In this document: positions 29,577-39,245 of the stretch, in pieces
Numbering within the stretch: position 1 is the stretch's first letter
Layout of the letters: each line of letters opens with the position of its first letter
From: Paucimonas sp.
Lineage (GTDB): Bacteria; Pseudomonadota; Gammaproteobacteria; Burkholderiales; Burkholderiaceae_D
DNA: 64,000 bases
Reading direction: 5' to 3'
Assembly: GCA_028292545.1 (NCBI GenBank)
Contig: JAQGMC010000013.1
Span: forward strand, 1 to 64,000
Made by a program: the position numbers and the translations under genes
The notes under the pieces: generated by a model
Told to the model about the DNA's origin: nothing
The model's database searches: none
Seen by the model: only the letters and a program-made list of their open reading frames with translations

Positions 29577-29605
29577 AAAAAAAAGGCGCGGCCAGGCCGC
29601 GCCTT
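29577..29605 (-). terminator. Rho-independent terminator of aspS
   Basis: Perfect GC-rich palindrome aaggcgcggcc/ggccgcgcctt followed on the minus strand by T8. Confidence 0.85.
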
Positions 29606-29626
29606 GATTATGCCGCATGCACGCGG

Positions 29627-31432
29627 TCAGGTCTTGGCCGCCGGTTCGACATTGCGCAAGCGTATATGCAGTTCGCGCAACTGCTTTTCATCCACGGGCG
29701 AGGGTGCTTGGGTCAGCAGGCATTGCGCGCGCTGGGTTTTCGGGAAGGCGATCACGTCGCGGATCGACTCCGCGCCCGTCATCATCGTCACGATACGGTC
29801 CAGGCCGAAAGCCAGGCCGCCATGCGGAGGCGCACCATACTGGAGCGCGTCGAGCAGGAAGCCAAACTTGCTGCGCGCTTCGTCGTCACCGATTTTCAAA
29901 GCGCGGAATACCTTGCTCTGCACGTCGGCGCGATGGATACGCACCGAACCGCCGCCCAGTTCCCAGCCATTGAGCACCATGTCGTAAGCCTGGGCGATTG
30001 CCTTGCCCGGAGCCGAATCGATGAAATCTTCATGGCCCGGCTTGGGCGCGGTGAACGGGTGGTGCAGCGCGACCCAGCGGTCGTCGCCTTCGTCGGATTC
30101 GAACATCGGGAAATCGACCACCCACAAAGGCCGCCAGTCTTCGTCGAACAAGCCATTCTTGCGGCCGAAATCGCTGTGGCCAATCTTCACGCGCAGTGCG
30201 CCGATGGCGTCGTTGACGACCTTGGCCTTGTCCGCGCCAAAGAAAATCAGGTCGCCATCCTGGGCGCCGGTCAGTTCGACAATGCGCGCCAGCGCCGCAT
30301 CATGCAGGTTCTTGACGATGGGGGATTGCAAGCCGTCGCGGCCGCGCGCCTTGTCATTGACCTTGATGTAAGCCAGGCCCTTGGCGCCATAGATTGCGAC
30401 GAACTGTGTGTAAGCGTCAATTTCAGAACGCGGCATCGTGCCGCCGCCCGGCACGCGCAAGCCGACCACGCGCCCGCCTTCGGCATTGGCCGCGCCCGAG
30501 AACACCTTGAAGTCGACGTCCTTCATGACGTCGGTCAACTCGGTGAATTGCAGCTTGACGCGCATGTCAGGCTTGTCCGAACCGTACATACCCATCGCGG
30601 TGGCAAAGTCCATCACCGGGAACGGGTTCGGCAAGTCCACGCCGAGCGCGTTCTTGAATACCGTGCGGATCATGTCTTCGAACATGTCGCGGATTTCCTG
30701 CTCGGTCAGGAAGGAGGTTTCGCAATCGATCTGCGTGAATTCCGGCTGGCGGTCGGCGCGCAAGTCTTCGTCGCGGAAGCATTTGGTGATCTGGTAGTAG
30801 CGGTCGAAGTTGGCCACCATCAGCAATTGCTTGAACAACTGCGGCGACTGCGGCAGCGCGAAGAACTCGCCCGCATTCACGCGCGAAGGCACCAGGTAGT
30901 CGCGCGCGCCTTCGGGCGTGGACTTGGTCAGCATTGGCGTTTCAATGTCGATGAAGCCATTGTGGTCGAGGTACTTGCGCACTTCCATCGTCACCTTGTA
31001 GCGCAGCCGCAGGTTCTTTTGCATTTGCGGGCGGCGCAGGTCGAGCACCCGATGTGTCAGGCGCGTCGTCTCGGACAGGTTGTCGTCGTCAAGCTGGAAC
31101 GGCGGCGTGACCGAAGGGTTCAACACTTCCAGTTCATGGCACAGCACTTCGATCTTGCCGGAGGTGAGGTTGGTATTCGCCGTGCCTTCCGGACGCAGCC
31201 GCACCAGGCCCTTGATGCGCAGGCAGAATTCATTGCGCACGGCTTCGGCGGTCTTGAAGACGTCGGCGCGGTCAGGGTCGCACACGACCTGCACCAGGCC
31301 TTCGCGGTCGCGCAAGTCGATGAAGATGACGCCGCCATGGTCGCGCCGGCGATGGACCCAGCCGCACAGGCTGACTGTTTGTCCGAGCAAGGCTTCGCTG
31401 GTCAGGCCGCAATATTCAGTTCGCATAGACAT
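29627..31432 (-). CDS. aspS: aspartyl-tRNA synthetase
   Basis: [95 protein letters not shown]. Confidence 0.97.
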   Translation of the reverse strand: MSMRTEYCGLTSEALLGQTVSLCGWVHRRRDHGGVIFIDLRDREGLVQVVCDPDRADVFKTAEAVRNEFCLRIKGLVRLRPEGTANTNLTSGKIEVLCHELEVLNPSVTPPFQLDDDNLSETTRLTHRVLDLRRPQMQKNLRLRYKVTMEVRKYLDHNGFIDIETPMLTKSTPEGARDYLVPSRVNAGEFFALPQSPQLFKQLLMVANFDRYYQITKCFRDEDLRADRQPEFTQIDCETSFLTEQEIRDMFEDMIRTVFKNALGVDLPNPFPVMDFATAMGMYGSDKPDMRVKLQFTELTDVMKDVDFKVFSGAANAEGGRVVGLRVPGGGTMPRSEIDAYTQFVAIYGAKGLAYIKVNDKARGRDGLQSPIVKNLHDAALARIVELTGAQDGDLIFFGADKAKVVNDAIGALRVKIGHSDFGRKNGLFDEDWRPLWVVDFPMFESDEGDDRWVALHHPFTAPKPGHEDFIDSAPGKAIAQAYDMVLNGWELGGGSVRIHRADVQSKVFRALKIGDDEARSKFGFLLDALQYGAPPHGGLAFGLDRIVTMMTGAESIRDVIAFPKTQRAQCLLTQAPSPVDEKQLRELHIRLRNVEPAAKT

Positions 31433-31528
31433 GATTGGTTCCAGTTCGTGTTCTCGTGTTCTTGTGGTCCCGCGCGCCCGATCTGGCAGCGCGTTCCCGT
31501 GTGTCGGGTTACGGTCGGTCGCGGCCGC

Positions 31529-32173
31529 TCAGCTTTGGGATGCTTCCACCTTGGCCGGGTCAATGATGTGCGGCGCCTTGTCAAACGTTTCCGGCGCCAC
31601 CACGCCCATCGATACGATGTACTTCAGCGCTTGTTCAACGCTCATGTCGAGTTCTATCGTGTCCGCTTTGGGCACCATCAGGAAAAAGCCGGAGGTCGGG
31701 TTGGGCGTGGTCGGCACGTAAAGGCCAATATAGTCGCCAACCAGGTGGTTGCGCACATCGCCGCCGGGCACGCCGGTCATGAAAGCGATGGTCCACGAAC
31801 CCTTGCGCGGATACTCCACCAGCACCGCCTTGCGAAAGGCATTGCCCGAGGAGGAAAACAGCGTGTCCGAAACCTGCTTGACGCTGGTGTAGATCGAATT
31901 CACGACCGGTATGCGCTTGAGCAGCAATTCCCAGCCTTGCAAGACCTTCTTGCCGACGAAATTGCGCGTGGCCAGGCCAGTCAGGAAAATCACCAGCAGT
32001 GTCAGCAGTGTGCCGACGCCGGGAATGTTGAAGCCCAGCAGCGCAGCCGGCCGCCATTTTTCCGGCAGCAGCAACAGCGACTGGTCCATGGTGCCAATGA
32101 TCAGGTTCAGCACCCACAGCGTAATGGCCAGGGGAACCAGGACCAGAAGGCCGGTGATGAAATATTTACGCAT
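31529..32173 (-). CDS. DUF502 family membrane protein
   Basis: MRKYFITGLLVLVPLAITLWVLNLIIG, IPVVNSIYTSVKQVSDTL, YPRKGSWTIAFMTG, VPTTPNPTSGFFLMVPK. Confidence 0.88.
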   Translation of the reverse strand: MRKYFITGLLVLVPLAITLWVLNLIIGTMDQSLLLLPEKWRPAALLGFNIPGVGTLLTLLVIFLTGLATRNFVGKKVLQGWELLLKRIPVVNSIYTSVKQVSDTLFSSSGNAFRKAVLVEYPRKGSWTIAFMTGVPGGDVRNHLVGDYIGLYVPTTPNPTSGFFLMVPKADTIELDMSVEQALKYIVSMGVVAPETFDKAPHIIDPAKVEASQS

Positions 32174-32308
32174 GAAGTAGTCCTGGTTTATTTGCAAACC
32201 TGCAGATGCCAGGTCTGAACTGCCGCAGCCGGTGGCTTTGCCGCGCCTGGATGGCGCCTGGTGCAAGCGGCCAGGGCAGGCGCGACCCGGTTGCCGGCAT
32301 GGCGTGCC

Positions 32309-32653
32309 TCAGGCAGCGGCGTCGCCCGAACCCGCGCTGGTGCTGCTGGCCGGCGTGGCGCTGGTTTCGGTTTTGGCCGCGCCGCTATCGGCCTTGGCAG
32401 GCGTGTCGGCCTTGGCTGCGCCTTCGGCCTTGGCTGTGCCCTCGGCCGGCGTCGTTGCCGGCTTTTTCTGGCCGTCGCGGAAATCGGTCACATACCAGCC
32501 CGTTCCCTTGAGCTGGAAGCCAGCCGCCGTCAATTGCTTGGCAAAGGTTTGCTGCTGGCATTCGGGGCATTGGGTCAGCACCGGATCGGAAATTTTTTGC
32601 AGCACGTCCTTGGCAAAACCACACGACTGGCAACGGTAAGCGTAAATCGGCAC
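32309..32653 (-). CDS. FmdB-type zinc ribbon protein
   Basis: MPIYAYRCQSCGFAKDVLQKISDPVLTQCPECQQQTFAKQLTAAGFQLKGTGWYVTDFR. Confidence 0.92.
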   Translation of the reverse strand: MPIYAYRCQSCGFAKDVLQKISDPVLTQCPECQQQTFAKQLTAAGFQLKGTGWYVTDFRDGQKKPATTPAEGTAKAEGAAKADTPAKADSGAAKTETSATPASSTSAGSGDAAA

Positions 32654-32688
32654 AAACTCCTCCTGCGAGAATCGGACAAAGCCCTGAA

Positions 32689-34170
32689 TTATAAAGGGTT
32701 TCGCTCAGGATTCGAGGACTTTGCCGCTGCCTCCAGCAAGGGTTCGCCCCGCGGCGCATGGTGCGCCACCCATTGCGGCAGCAGCGAACCGATCAGCATG
32801 CCGCCCAGGCTGGCCAGCACGCCCACCAGTTGCGGCGGCCAAGTGCCGTTTGGCGCCAGCAACTCCATTCCCACCCAGCTGAAAAACCCCATCAGGATGG
32901 CCGCCAGCGCGCCTTGCCGTGTCGCCGGCTTCCAGTACAAGCCGAACGCAAGCGGCACAAAGGCCGCGACCAAGGTGATCTTGTAAGCGTTTTCGACCAT
33001 CTTGAAAATGCTGGCCTGGGTATTCAACGCGAACAGGGTGACGATGGTGGTAAATACCAGCACCACCATGCGCATCATGAACAGGAACTGGCGATCCGTC
33101 TGCTTCGGGAAGATGCCGCGTAAGATGTTTTCGCTGAACATGACCGAGGGCGCGAGCAGGGTGGCGCTGGCGCAGCTCTTGATTGCCGACAGCAGCGCGC
33201 CAAAGAACATCACCTGGGCCAGCAGCGGCACATGGTTCATGATGAGCGTGGGCAGGATCAGTTGCGGGTCGCGATCGATCAGCCCGGCCACCATCTTTGG
33301 ATCGATCAGCGTTGCTGAATACGCCAGGAACATCGGGATGAAGGCGAAGCAGAAATACATGACGCCGCCCAGCACCGAGGCCCGGCCCGCTATTTTTTCA
33401 TTGGCCGAGGAGGACACGCGCTGGAACACATCCTGCTGCGGTATCGACCCGAGCATCATCGTGATCCAGGCTGCCACAAACCACAGCAGCTCCCGCGGCG
33501 TCGCCTTGGGCCAGAATTCCAGCTTGCCAGCCGCATGCGCATGCGCGACCACCTTGCTGGCACCGCCCACCATGCCCGAGATTTCCCAGCCGATGTAGAG
33601 CATGCCGATGACGATGATGATCATCTGCAGGAAATCCGTGATTGCCACCGACCACATGCCACCCATCAGCGTGTACACGAGCACGCTGAGCGCGCCGATG
33701 ACCATGCCCGTTTCCATCGAAATCGCACCGCCCGACACAACATTGAACACCAGCCCCAGCGCCTTGATTTGTGCCGCCACCCAGCCCAGGTAGGAGACCA
33801 CGATGCACAGCGTGACCAGCACCTCGACCGTGCGGCCATACTTCTTTTTGTAGTAGTCGCCGATGGTGAGCAGGTTCATCCGGTACAGCGGCCGGGCGAA
33901 GAATAGCCCGACCAGGATCAGGCACATCGAAGAGCCGAAGGGGTCCGACACCACGCCCGACAAGCCTTCCTTGACGAAGGTGGACGAAATGCCAAGCACG
34001 GTTTCAGAACCGAACCAGGTTGCAAAAACCGTCGCCGTCACGACCGCCATCGGCAGCGAACGCCCGGCGAGGGCGAAGTCGCCCGAGGACTTCACCAGGC
34101 GGGCTGCATACAGGCCGATGCCGACCGAGATGACCCAGTAGAGTATGACGAACCAGAGCAAGCCACTCAT
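32689..34170 (-). CDS. sodium:solute symporter family protein
   Basis: Multi-TM protein; DFALAGRSLPMAVVTATVFATWFGSETVLGIS, GGMWSVAITDFLQMIIIVIG, SSANEKIAGRASVLGG. Confidence 0.88.
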   Translation of the reverse strand: MSGLLWFVILYWVISVGIGLYAARLVKSSGDFALAGRSLPMAVVTATVFATWFGSETVLGISSTFVKEGLSGVVSDPFGSSMCLILVGLFFARPLYRMNLLTIGDYYKKKYGRTVEVLVTLCIVVSYLGWVAAQIKALGLVFNVVSGGAISMETGMVIGALSVLVYTLMGGMWSVAITDFLQMIIIVIGMLYIGWEISGMVGGASKVVAHAHAAGKLEFWPKATPRELLWFVAAWITMMLGSIPQQDVFQRVSSSANEKIAGRASVLGGVMYFCFAFIPMFLAYSATLIDPKMVAGLIDRDPQLILPTLIMNHVPLLAQVMFFGALLSAIKSCASATLLAPSVMFSENILRGIFPKQTDRQFLFMMRMVVLVFTTIVTLFALNTQASIFKMVENAYKITLVAAFVPLAFGLYWKPATRQGALAAILMGFFSWVGMELLAPNGTWPPQLVGVLASLGGMLIGSLLPQWVAHHAPRGEPLLEAAAKSSNPERNPL

Positions 34171-34268
34171 GTCTGCGGTTCCTAGCTAATCCGGCCGGGC
34201 CGGTGTGTGGGAAAGGCAAATTATAGCCAAGGGCTTGCGCGCGCGGCCCGCCACCGGACGCGGCGCGA

Positions 34269-35840
34269 CTAGTACAGCCAATGCGCCCAGCGCAGCACCA
34301 CTTGTACGGCCGCCACACCCAACAGCAAGCCGCCGCCGAAATAGATCAGCACCGCCAGCAAGTGGTTGGTGCGGCGCTGCTCCGCCACCAGCGCACGCAG
34401 CAAGTCGTCCTGGCGCGCGCCGCCTTCGGCTTCACGCGTCAGGGCCCGGTGCACCAGGCGCGGCAGTTGCGGCATCAACTGGCTGTAGCGCGGGGCTTCG
34501 GCGCGCAGGCGGTCCAGCAAGCCGCGCCAGCCGACTTGTTCACGCATCCAGCGTTCCAGGTGCGGCTTGGCGGTTTTCCACAAGTCGAGTTCGGGGTCGA
34601 GCTGGCGCCCGAGGCCCTCGATATTGAGCAGCGTTTTCTGCAGCAGCACCAGTTGCGGCTGGACTTCCACATTGAAGCGGCGCGAAGTCTGGAACAGGCG
34701 CAGCAGTACCTGGCCGAATGAAATGTCGCGCAAGGGCCGGTCGAAGATCGGTTCGCAACAGGCGCGCACCGCCGCTTCGAGTTCATCGACCCGGGTTTCC
34801 TTTGGCGCCCAGCCGGATTCGATATGCGCTTCGGCCACGCGCTTGTAATCGCGACGGAAGAAAGCCAGGAAGTTTTGCGACAGGTAATCTTTGTCGAAGT
34901 CGGTCAGCGTGCCGACAATGCCAAAGTCGAGCGCGATATAACGGCCGAAGCTCTCAGGATCAACCGACACCAGTATGTTCCCGGGATGCATGTCAGCATG
35001 GAAGAAGCCATCACGGAATACCTGCGTGAAAAAGATTTCCACGCCGTCGCGCGACAGCTTTTTCAAATCCACGCCTTCTGCAATCAGGCGCTCGGTTTGC
35101 GAAATCGGAATGCCGCGCATGCGCTCCATGACGATCACCGATTCCGAGCAATAGTCCCAATGCATTTCGGGAACCATCAGCAAGCTGGAACTGGCGAAAT
35201 TTCGCCGCAACTGGCTGGCGTTGGCGGCCTCGCGCATCAAGTCCAGTTCGTCATGCAGGTATTTGTCGAACTCGGCCACGACCGCCTGCGGCCGCAGGCG
35301 CTTGCCATCAGCCCACCAGCGCTCCACCCAGCCGGCGGCAATGCGCAGTAGTTCAATGTCTTCGTCGATGGAGCGCCGCACACCGGGACGCAAAACCTTC
35401 ACCGCGACATCAAGCCCATTCTTCAGCACGGCGAAATGGACTTGCGCGATGGAGGCGGATGCCACCGGCACATGCTCGAAGGAGGCAAAAAGTTCGTTGG
35501 GATGCGCACCCAGCGAGCGCCGGATCTGGTCGACGGCAAGTTCGGAGGGGAACGGCGGCACCCGGTCCTGCAGCCGCGCCAGTTCATCGGCCACATCTGG
35601 CGGCAGCAAGTCGCGCCGGGTCGACAATACTTGGCCGAACTTGACGAAGATGGGGCCCAGTTCCTCCAGCGCCTGGCGCAGGCGCGCGCCGCGCGGCGCT
35701 GAGATATCGCGCCAGAAGGTGACCCGGTCAATGAAGTGGGCCAGGCCCGGCGCGCCCAGCTCGGACACTGCCATGTGGTCGAGGCCGTAGCGAAGGATGA
35801 CGCTGATGATTTTCAATACCCGCAGGAAGCGCCGGATCAT
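34269..35840 (-). CDS. ubiB: ubiquinone biosynthesis ABC1/UbiB kinase-like protein
   Basis: [71 protein letters not shown]. Confidence 0.95.
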   Translation of the reverse strand: MIRRFLRVLKIISVILRYGLDHMAVSELGAPGLAHFIDRVTFWRDISAPRGARLRQALEELGPIFVKFGQVLSTRRDLLPPDVADELARLQDRVPPFPSELAVDQIRRSLGAHPNELFASFEHVPVASASIAQVHFAVLKNGLDVAVKVLRPGVRRSIDEDIELLRIAAGWVERWWADGKRLRPQAVVAEFDKYLHDELDLMREAANASQLRRNFASSSLLMVPEMHWDYCSESVIVMERMRGIPISQTERLIAEGVDLKKLSRDGVEIFFTQVFRDGFFHADMHPGNILVSVDPESFGRYIALDFGIVGTLTDFDKDYLSQNFLAFFRRDYKRVAEAHIESGWAPKETRVDELEAAVRACCEPIFDRPLRDISFGQVLLRLFQTSRRFNVEVQPQLVLLQKTLLNIEGLGRQLDPELDLWKTAKPHLERWMREQVGWRGLLDRLRAEAPRYSQLMPQLPRLVHRALTREAEGGARQDDLLRALVAEQRRTNHLLAVLIYFGGGLLLGVAAVQVVLRWAHWLY

Positions 35841-36412
35841 GCGCGCCCCTTGAGCCGCTCTATGCGCTTGGCCAGTCGCTCGACATCGTCGCGCAAATCA
35901 TTCACGGCGCCGCTGAAGTCGCGCAAGGCTTCCTGGCGCACCAGGGTCGGGTTTTCTTCGAGCAGGTATTCAGTGACGTTTTCCATCAGGCTGGCGTGGG
36001 CAGAACGGGCGGCATGCAATCCTTTTCGGGCTGTCGACGCAATGCGCACCGCGGCCAGGTCGCCAAAGACCCGGGCCAGGTCTTCTTCGGCATCCCAGCG
36101 CAGGCTGTTGAACAGTTGCGACAGCGTGTTGGCGAATTCGGCGTCGCCTTCAATGCGCACATGGGACATGGCGCGGGTACGGTCTTGCAGGATCAGCGGC
36201 AAGTCAGCGGCTTTCAGGAATACCGAAACCGCCGCCGCTGAGCCCGCCTCAGCTACGGCCACCGCGCCGCCGGCTTGCACCGCCAGCCGCAAGTCGAGGA
36301 TGCCGGTATCGATGCGGGCTGTCTTGCCGGCATGGGCTGCGAGCCGGCGCTTGGCTAGCGCATCCTGCTCCAGCAAGTGGTCGATTCCGGCGGCAATCAG
36401 GGAAGGCGTCAT
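35837..36412 (-). CDS. ubiJ: ubiquinone biosynthesis accessory factor UbiJ-like (SCP2 domain)
   Basis: SCP2-like region, position between ubiE and ubiB; start at ATG 36412, since the longer ORF would start in a terminator. Confidence 0.75.
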   Translation of the reverse strand: MTPSLIAAGIDHLLEQDALAKRRLAAHAGKTARIDTGILDLRLAVQAGGAVAVAEAGSAAAVSVFLKAADLPLILQDRTRAMSHVRIEGDAEFANTLSQLFNSLRWDAEEDLARVFGDLAAVRIASTARKGLHAARSAHASLMENVTEYLLEENPTLVRQEALRDFSGAVNDLRDDVERLAKRIERLKGRA

Positions 36413-36427
36413 CAGGATGTCGGAAAT

Positions 36428-36455
36428 AAAAAAACCGCCCGGCAACGGGCGGTTT
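36428..36455 (-). terminator. Rho-independent terminator after the Tim44-domain gene
   Basis: Stem aaaccgcccg-GCAA-cgggcggttt with a U tract on the minus strand. Confidence 0.8.
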
Positions 36456-36505
36456 CCAGTTTAACAGCTTGCACCCGCCCAACGGGGCGGTGCAAGCGGC
36501 AAGCG

Positions 36506-37480
36506 TCAGGCCAGCTGCTGAATTCCTGCCAGCACCCAACCGCCCGCGCCGTTGACCGGCTTGACCAGGTTCCAGATTTCCGAGAAGGGCTCGGTGTTGG
36601 CATTCGGATTCTCGCGAATCAAGCCTTCGAAGCGGACGCTGGCGATATGGTCGTTGCCTTGCTGCTCGATGCCCAGCAGGTCGGCATTCACCGACACCAC
36701 GTCGGTCACGTTCGGCGAAGGACCCCGCTCCTGGATCTGCAATTTCAGCTCGGCGAACATTTCAGGCGTGGTGAATTCACGCAAGTCGTTCACGTCAGCC
36801 TTGTCCCAAGCAGCCTGCAGCCGGATGAAATAGGTTTTCGCATGGCGCAGGAAAGCCGGCACGTCGAAGTCAGCAGGCACACCGTAAGGCGTAGCGCCAA
36901 CTGCAGCTGCAGCAGCGGCCGGGGCCGCGCCTGCCGGCTCAAATACCGAACTAGCGCGCGGCTGGTCAGCCTGGAATGCCGCCGGCTGGGCCGCAGGCTC
37001 CAGGCGCGAACCGATTTCCGGCGTCGTCGAGCCACCCATTGCGCCACCATAGCCGCCGGCATAGGCCGGCGTCTGCGCACCGTTGCCGTTCTTGTTGCGG
37101 GTGAGGAAGCGGTAGATGAAGAAGCCCGCCATGGCGATCAGCGCGACCATCAGGATGGTGCTGATCATGCCGGCCATTGCGCCACCCAGTCCAAGGTGCG
37201 ACAACAAGGCGCCCAGGCCGAGGCCGAGCAAGGCGCCGCCGAGCATGCCGCGCCATGGACTGGCGGGCTTGGCTGCAGCGGCCGGCGCTGCCGCTGCCGG
37301 CGTTGCCGGACGTGCTGCCTGCTGTTGCTGCATCGGCTGGGCCGGCGCCTGGCGCGCTGCCGCGGGGGACTGGCGGCCGACCGAACCGCCGCTGCCGAGG
37401 CGCTTGGCCTCCGCATCGGCCACCACCACTGCCGCGCTACTGGCCAGCAGCAGCATCGCTATCAGCATTTTCTTCATCAC
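36506..37480 (-). CDS. Tim44-like domain membrane protein
   Basis: Signal/TM N-terminus, Ala/Gln-rich middle, C-terminal FDVPAFLRHAKTYFIRLQAAWDKADVNDLREFTTPEMFAELKLQI typical of bacterial Tim44 domains. Confidence 0.85.
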   Translation of the reverse strand: MMKKMLIAMLLLASSAAVVVADAEAKRLGSGGSVGRQSPAAARQAPAQPMQQQQAARPATPAAAAPAAAAKPASPWRGMLGGALLGLGLGALLSHLGLGGAMAGMISTILMVALIAMAGFFIYRFLTRNKNGNGAQTPAYAGGYGGAMGGSTTPEIGSRLEPAAQPAAFQADQPRASSVFEPAGAAPAAAAAAVGATPYGVPADFDVPAFLRHAKTYFIRLQAAWDKADVNDLREFTTPEMFAELKLQIQERGPSPNVTDVVSVNADLLGIEQQGNDHIASVRFEGLIRENPNANTEPFSEIWNLVKPVNGAGGWVLAGIQQLA

Positions 37481-37486
37481 CGTCTC

Positions 37487-38221
37487 CTAGAGTTTGATAC
37501 CGGTATGGAGTGCCGCCACACCCGCGGTCAGGTTGAAGTACTGCACTTGCTCCAAACCTGCGTCTTGCATCATTTGCTTCAATGTTTCCTGGTCCGGGTG
37601 CATCCGTATCGATTCGGCCAGGTAGCGGTAACTTTCCGCATCATTGGCGATGCGCTGTCCCAGCCACGGTAACACCGAAAACGAATAAAGGTCATACGGC
37701 TTCTTGAGCGGCTCCCAGACTTTTGAAAATTCCAGCACCAGCAACTTGCCGCCCGGCTTCAGTACGCGCTGCATTTCAGCCAGCGCCTGGTCCTTGTGCG
37801 TCATGTTGCGCAAACCGAAGGCCACGCTCACCCGGTCAAAGTAATTGGACGGGAAAGGCAGGCGCTCGGCGTCACACAGCAAGGTGGGGGTGACGAGGCC
37901 GGCATTCAAGAGGTTGTCGCGCCCGACCCGCAGCATCGATTCATTGATGTCGGTGAGCCAGACTTCGCCGGTCGGTCCTGCCTTGCGTGCAAATGCCTTG
38001 GCCAGGTCGCCCGTGCCGCCCGCAATATCCAGCACCTTGAAGCCCGGGCGCACTGCCGCCTGGGCAATCGTGAATGACTTCCAGACCCGATGCAGTCCGG
38101 CCGACATCAGGTCATTCATCACATCATATTTGCCGGCCACCGAATGGAAAACCTCGGCAACTTTATGCGCTTTTTCTTCTTCAGCAACCGACTGATAACC
38201 GAAATGCGTGGTGTTGGGCAT
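37487..38221 (-). CDS. ubiE: ubiquinone/menaquinone biosynthesis C-methyltransferase
   Basis: [92 protein letters not shown]. Confidence 0.97.
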   Translation of the reverse strand: MPNTTHFGYQSVAEEEKAHKVAEVFHSVAGKYDVMNDLMSAGLHRVWKSFTIAQAAVRPGFKVLDIAGGTGDLAKAFARKAGPTGEVWLTDINESMLRVGRDNLLNAGLVTPTLLCDAERLPFPSNYFDRVSVAFGLRNMTHKDQALAEMQRVLKPGGKLLVLEFSKVWEPLKKPYDLYSFSVLPWLGQRIANDAESYRYLAESIRMHPDQETLKQMMQDAGLEQVQYFNLTAGVAALHTGIKL

Positions 38222-38328
38222 GTAAGGGCAACCGTTAACGTGGCTGCATTATAGAGTGCAGACCGGGGCCGAAAAGCCGAGTTCCTGCGGTTTTCCGGAA
38301 GTATGGTGCAGGGAAATATGGAAAAGCC

Positions 38329-38766
38329 TTAATGTCCGCAGCCCTGGCCATGGACGTGGCCACCAGCCGCCGCGGCTTGCAAGTCACGCCCGGCTTCGCG
38401 GCCAAAGCCTGCGTCGTCCAGCCGCTGCAGGTAGTTTTCCCACAGCGCGCCTTGCTCGCTGCACAGCCAGTACAGGTAGTCCCAGGAATAGATGCCGGTA
38501 TCGTGGCCATCGGAAAAATGCGGCTGCACCGCATAGTGGCCCACCGGCTCCAGCGCCGTCAGCCCGACATTGCGTTTGCCGGTCTGCAGCGTTTCCTGGC
38601 CTGGGCCGTGCCCCCGCACTTCGGCTGAGGGCGAGTACACGCGCAGGAATTCAAACGGCAGCGCGTAGCGCTGCCCGCCCTCGAATTCCAGTTCCAGCAC
38701 CCGCGATTGCTGGCGCACGGTGATGGCGGTCGGCACCGGTGCCGGTGCGTTTGCTTGCTGTGACAT
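38329..38766 (-). CDS. DUF971 domain protein
   Basis: ITVRQQSRVLELEFEGGQRYALPFEFLRVYSPSAEVRGHGPGQETL, YAVQPHFSDGHDTGIYSWDYLYWL. Confidence 0.9.
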   Translation of the reverse strand: MSQQANAPAPVPTAITVRQQSRVLELEFEGGQRYALPFEFLRVYSPSAEVRGHGPGQETLQTGKRNVGLTALEPVGHYAVQPHFSDGHDTGIYSWDYLYWLCSEQGALWENYLQRLDDAGFGREAGRDLQAAAAGGHVHGQGCGH

Positions 38767-38813
38767 CGATGGCTCCTGGAAAAAAGAAGTTTCAGCCCGC
38801 GTTCAGGCTGCGT

Positions 38814-39245
38814 TCAGGCCGCGGGCAGTTGCGCCAGGCGCCGGGCCAGCGCCGCGCGCAGCGCCGGCAGCAGGGCGCGTCGGGCCTGCAATGCAGCCGG
38901 GTCCGGCTCGCGCTGCGCCGGGGCCCACACCGCACCGGGGAAATGGCGGTCTCCGGCATGGCGCGGTATCACATGCCAGTGCAGGTGCGGCACCTGGTTG
39001 CCCAGGCTGGCCAGGTTGACCTTGTCCGGGGACATCGTTTCCCGGATTGCGGCTTCCACCGCGTTCACTGCTTCCATCAGCCGCGTCCGCGCCGCGGGGT
39101 CGAGGTCGCTCATTTCCGCCACATGCGCATTCCAGACCACGCGGCAGAAACCGGGATAGTCGGCTTCATCCACCAGCACCACCCGCAGTTGCGCATCGCG
39201 ATGCAGCAGTTCGCCGCCGTCCTGCGCGCACAGTACGCAAGTCAT
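38814..39245 (-). CDS. HIT family protein
   Basis: [15 protein letters not shown]...[27 protein letters not shown]...[13 protein letters not shown]. Confidence 0.88.
   Translation of the reverse strand: MTCVLCAQDGGELLHRDAQLRVVLVDEADYPGFCRVVWNAHVAEMSDLDPAARTRLMEAVNAVEAAIRETMSPDKVNLASLGNQVPHLHWHVIPRHAGDRHFPGAVWAPAQREPDPAALQARRALLPALRAALARRLAQLPAA

Noticed and set aside
29477-32218. 913-aa plus-strand ORF
   Set aside because: Exactly antisense to aspS and the DUF502 gene, both strongly identified. Composition (His/Arg/Gln-rich, no motifs) is typical of shadow ORFs in GC-rich DNA, and it spans the aspS terminator.
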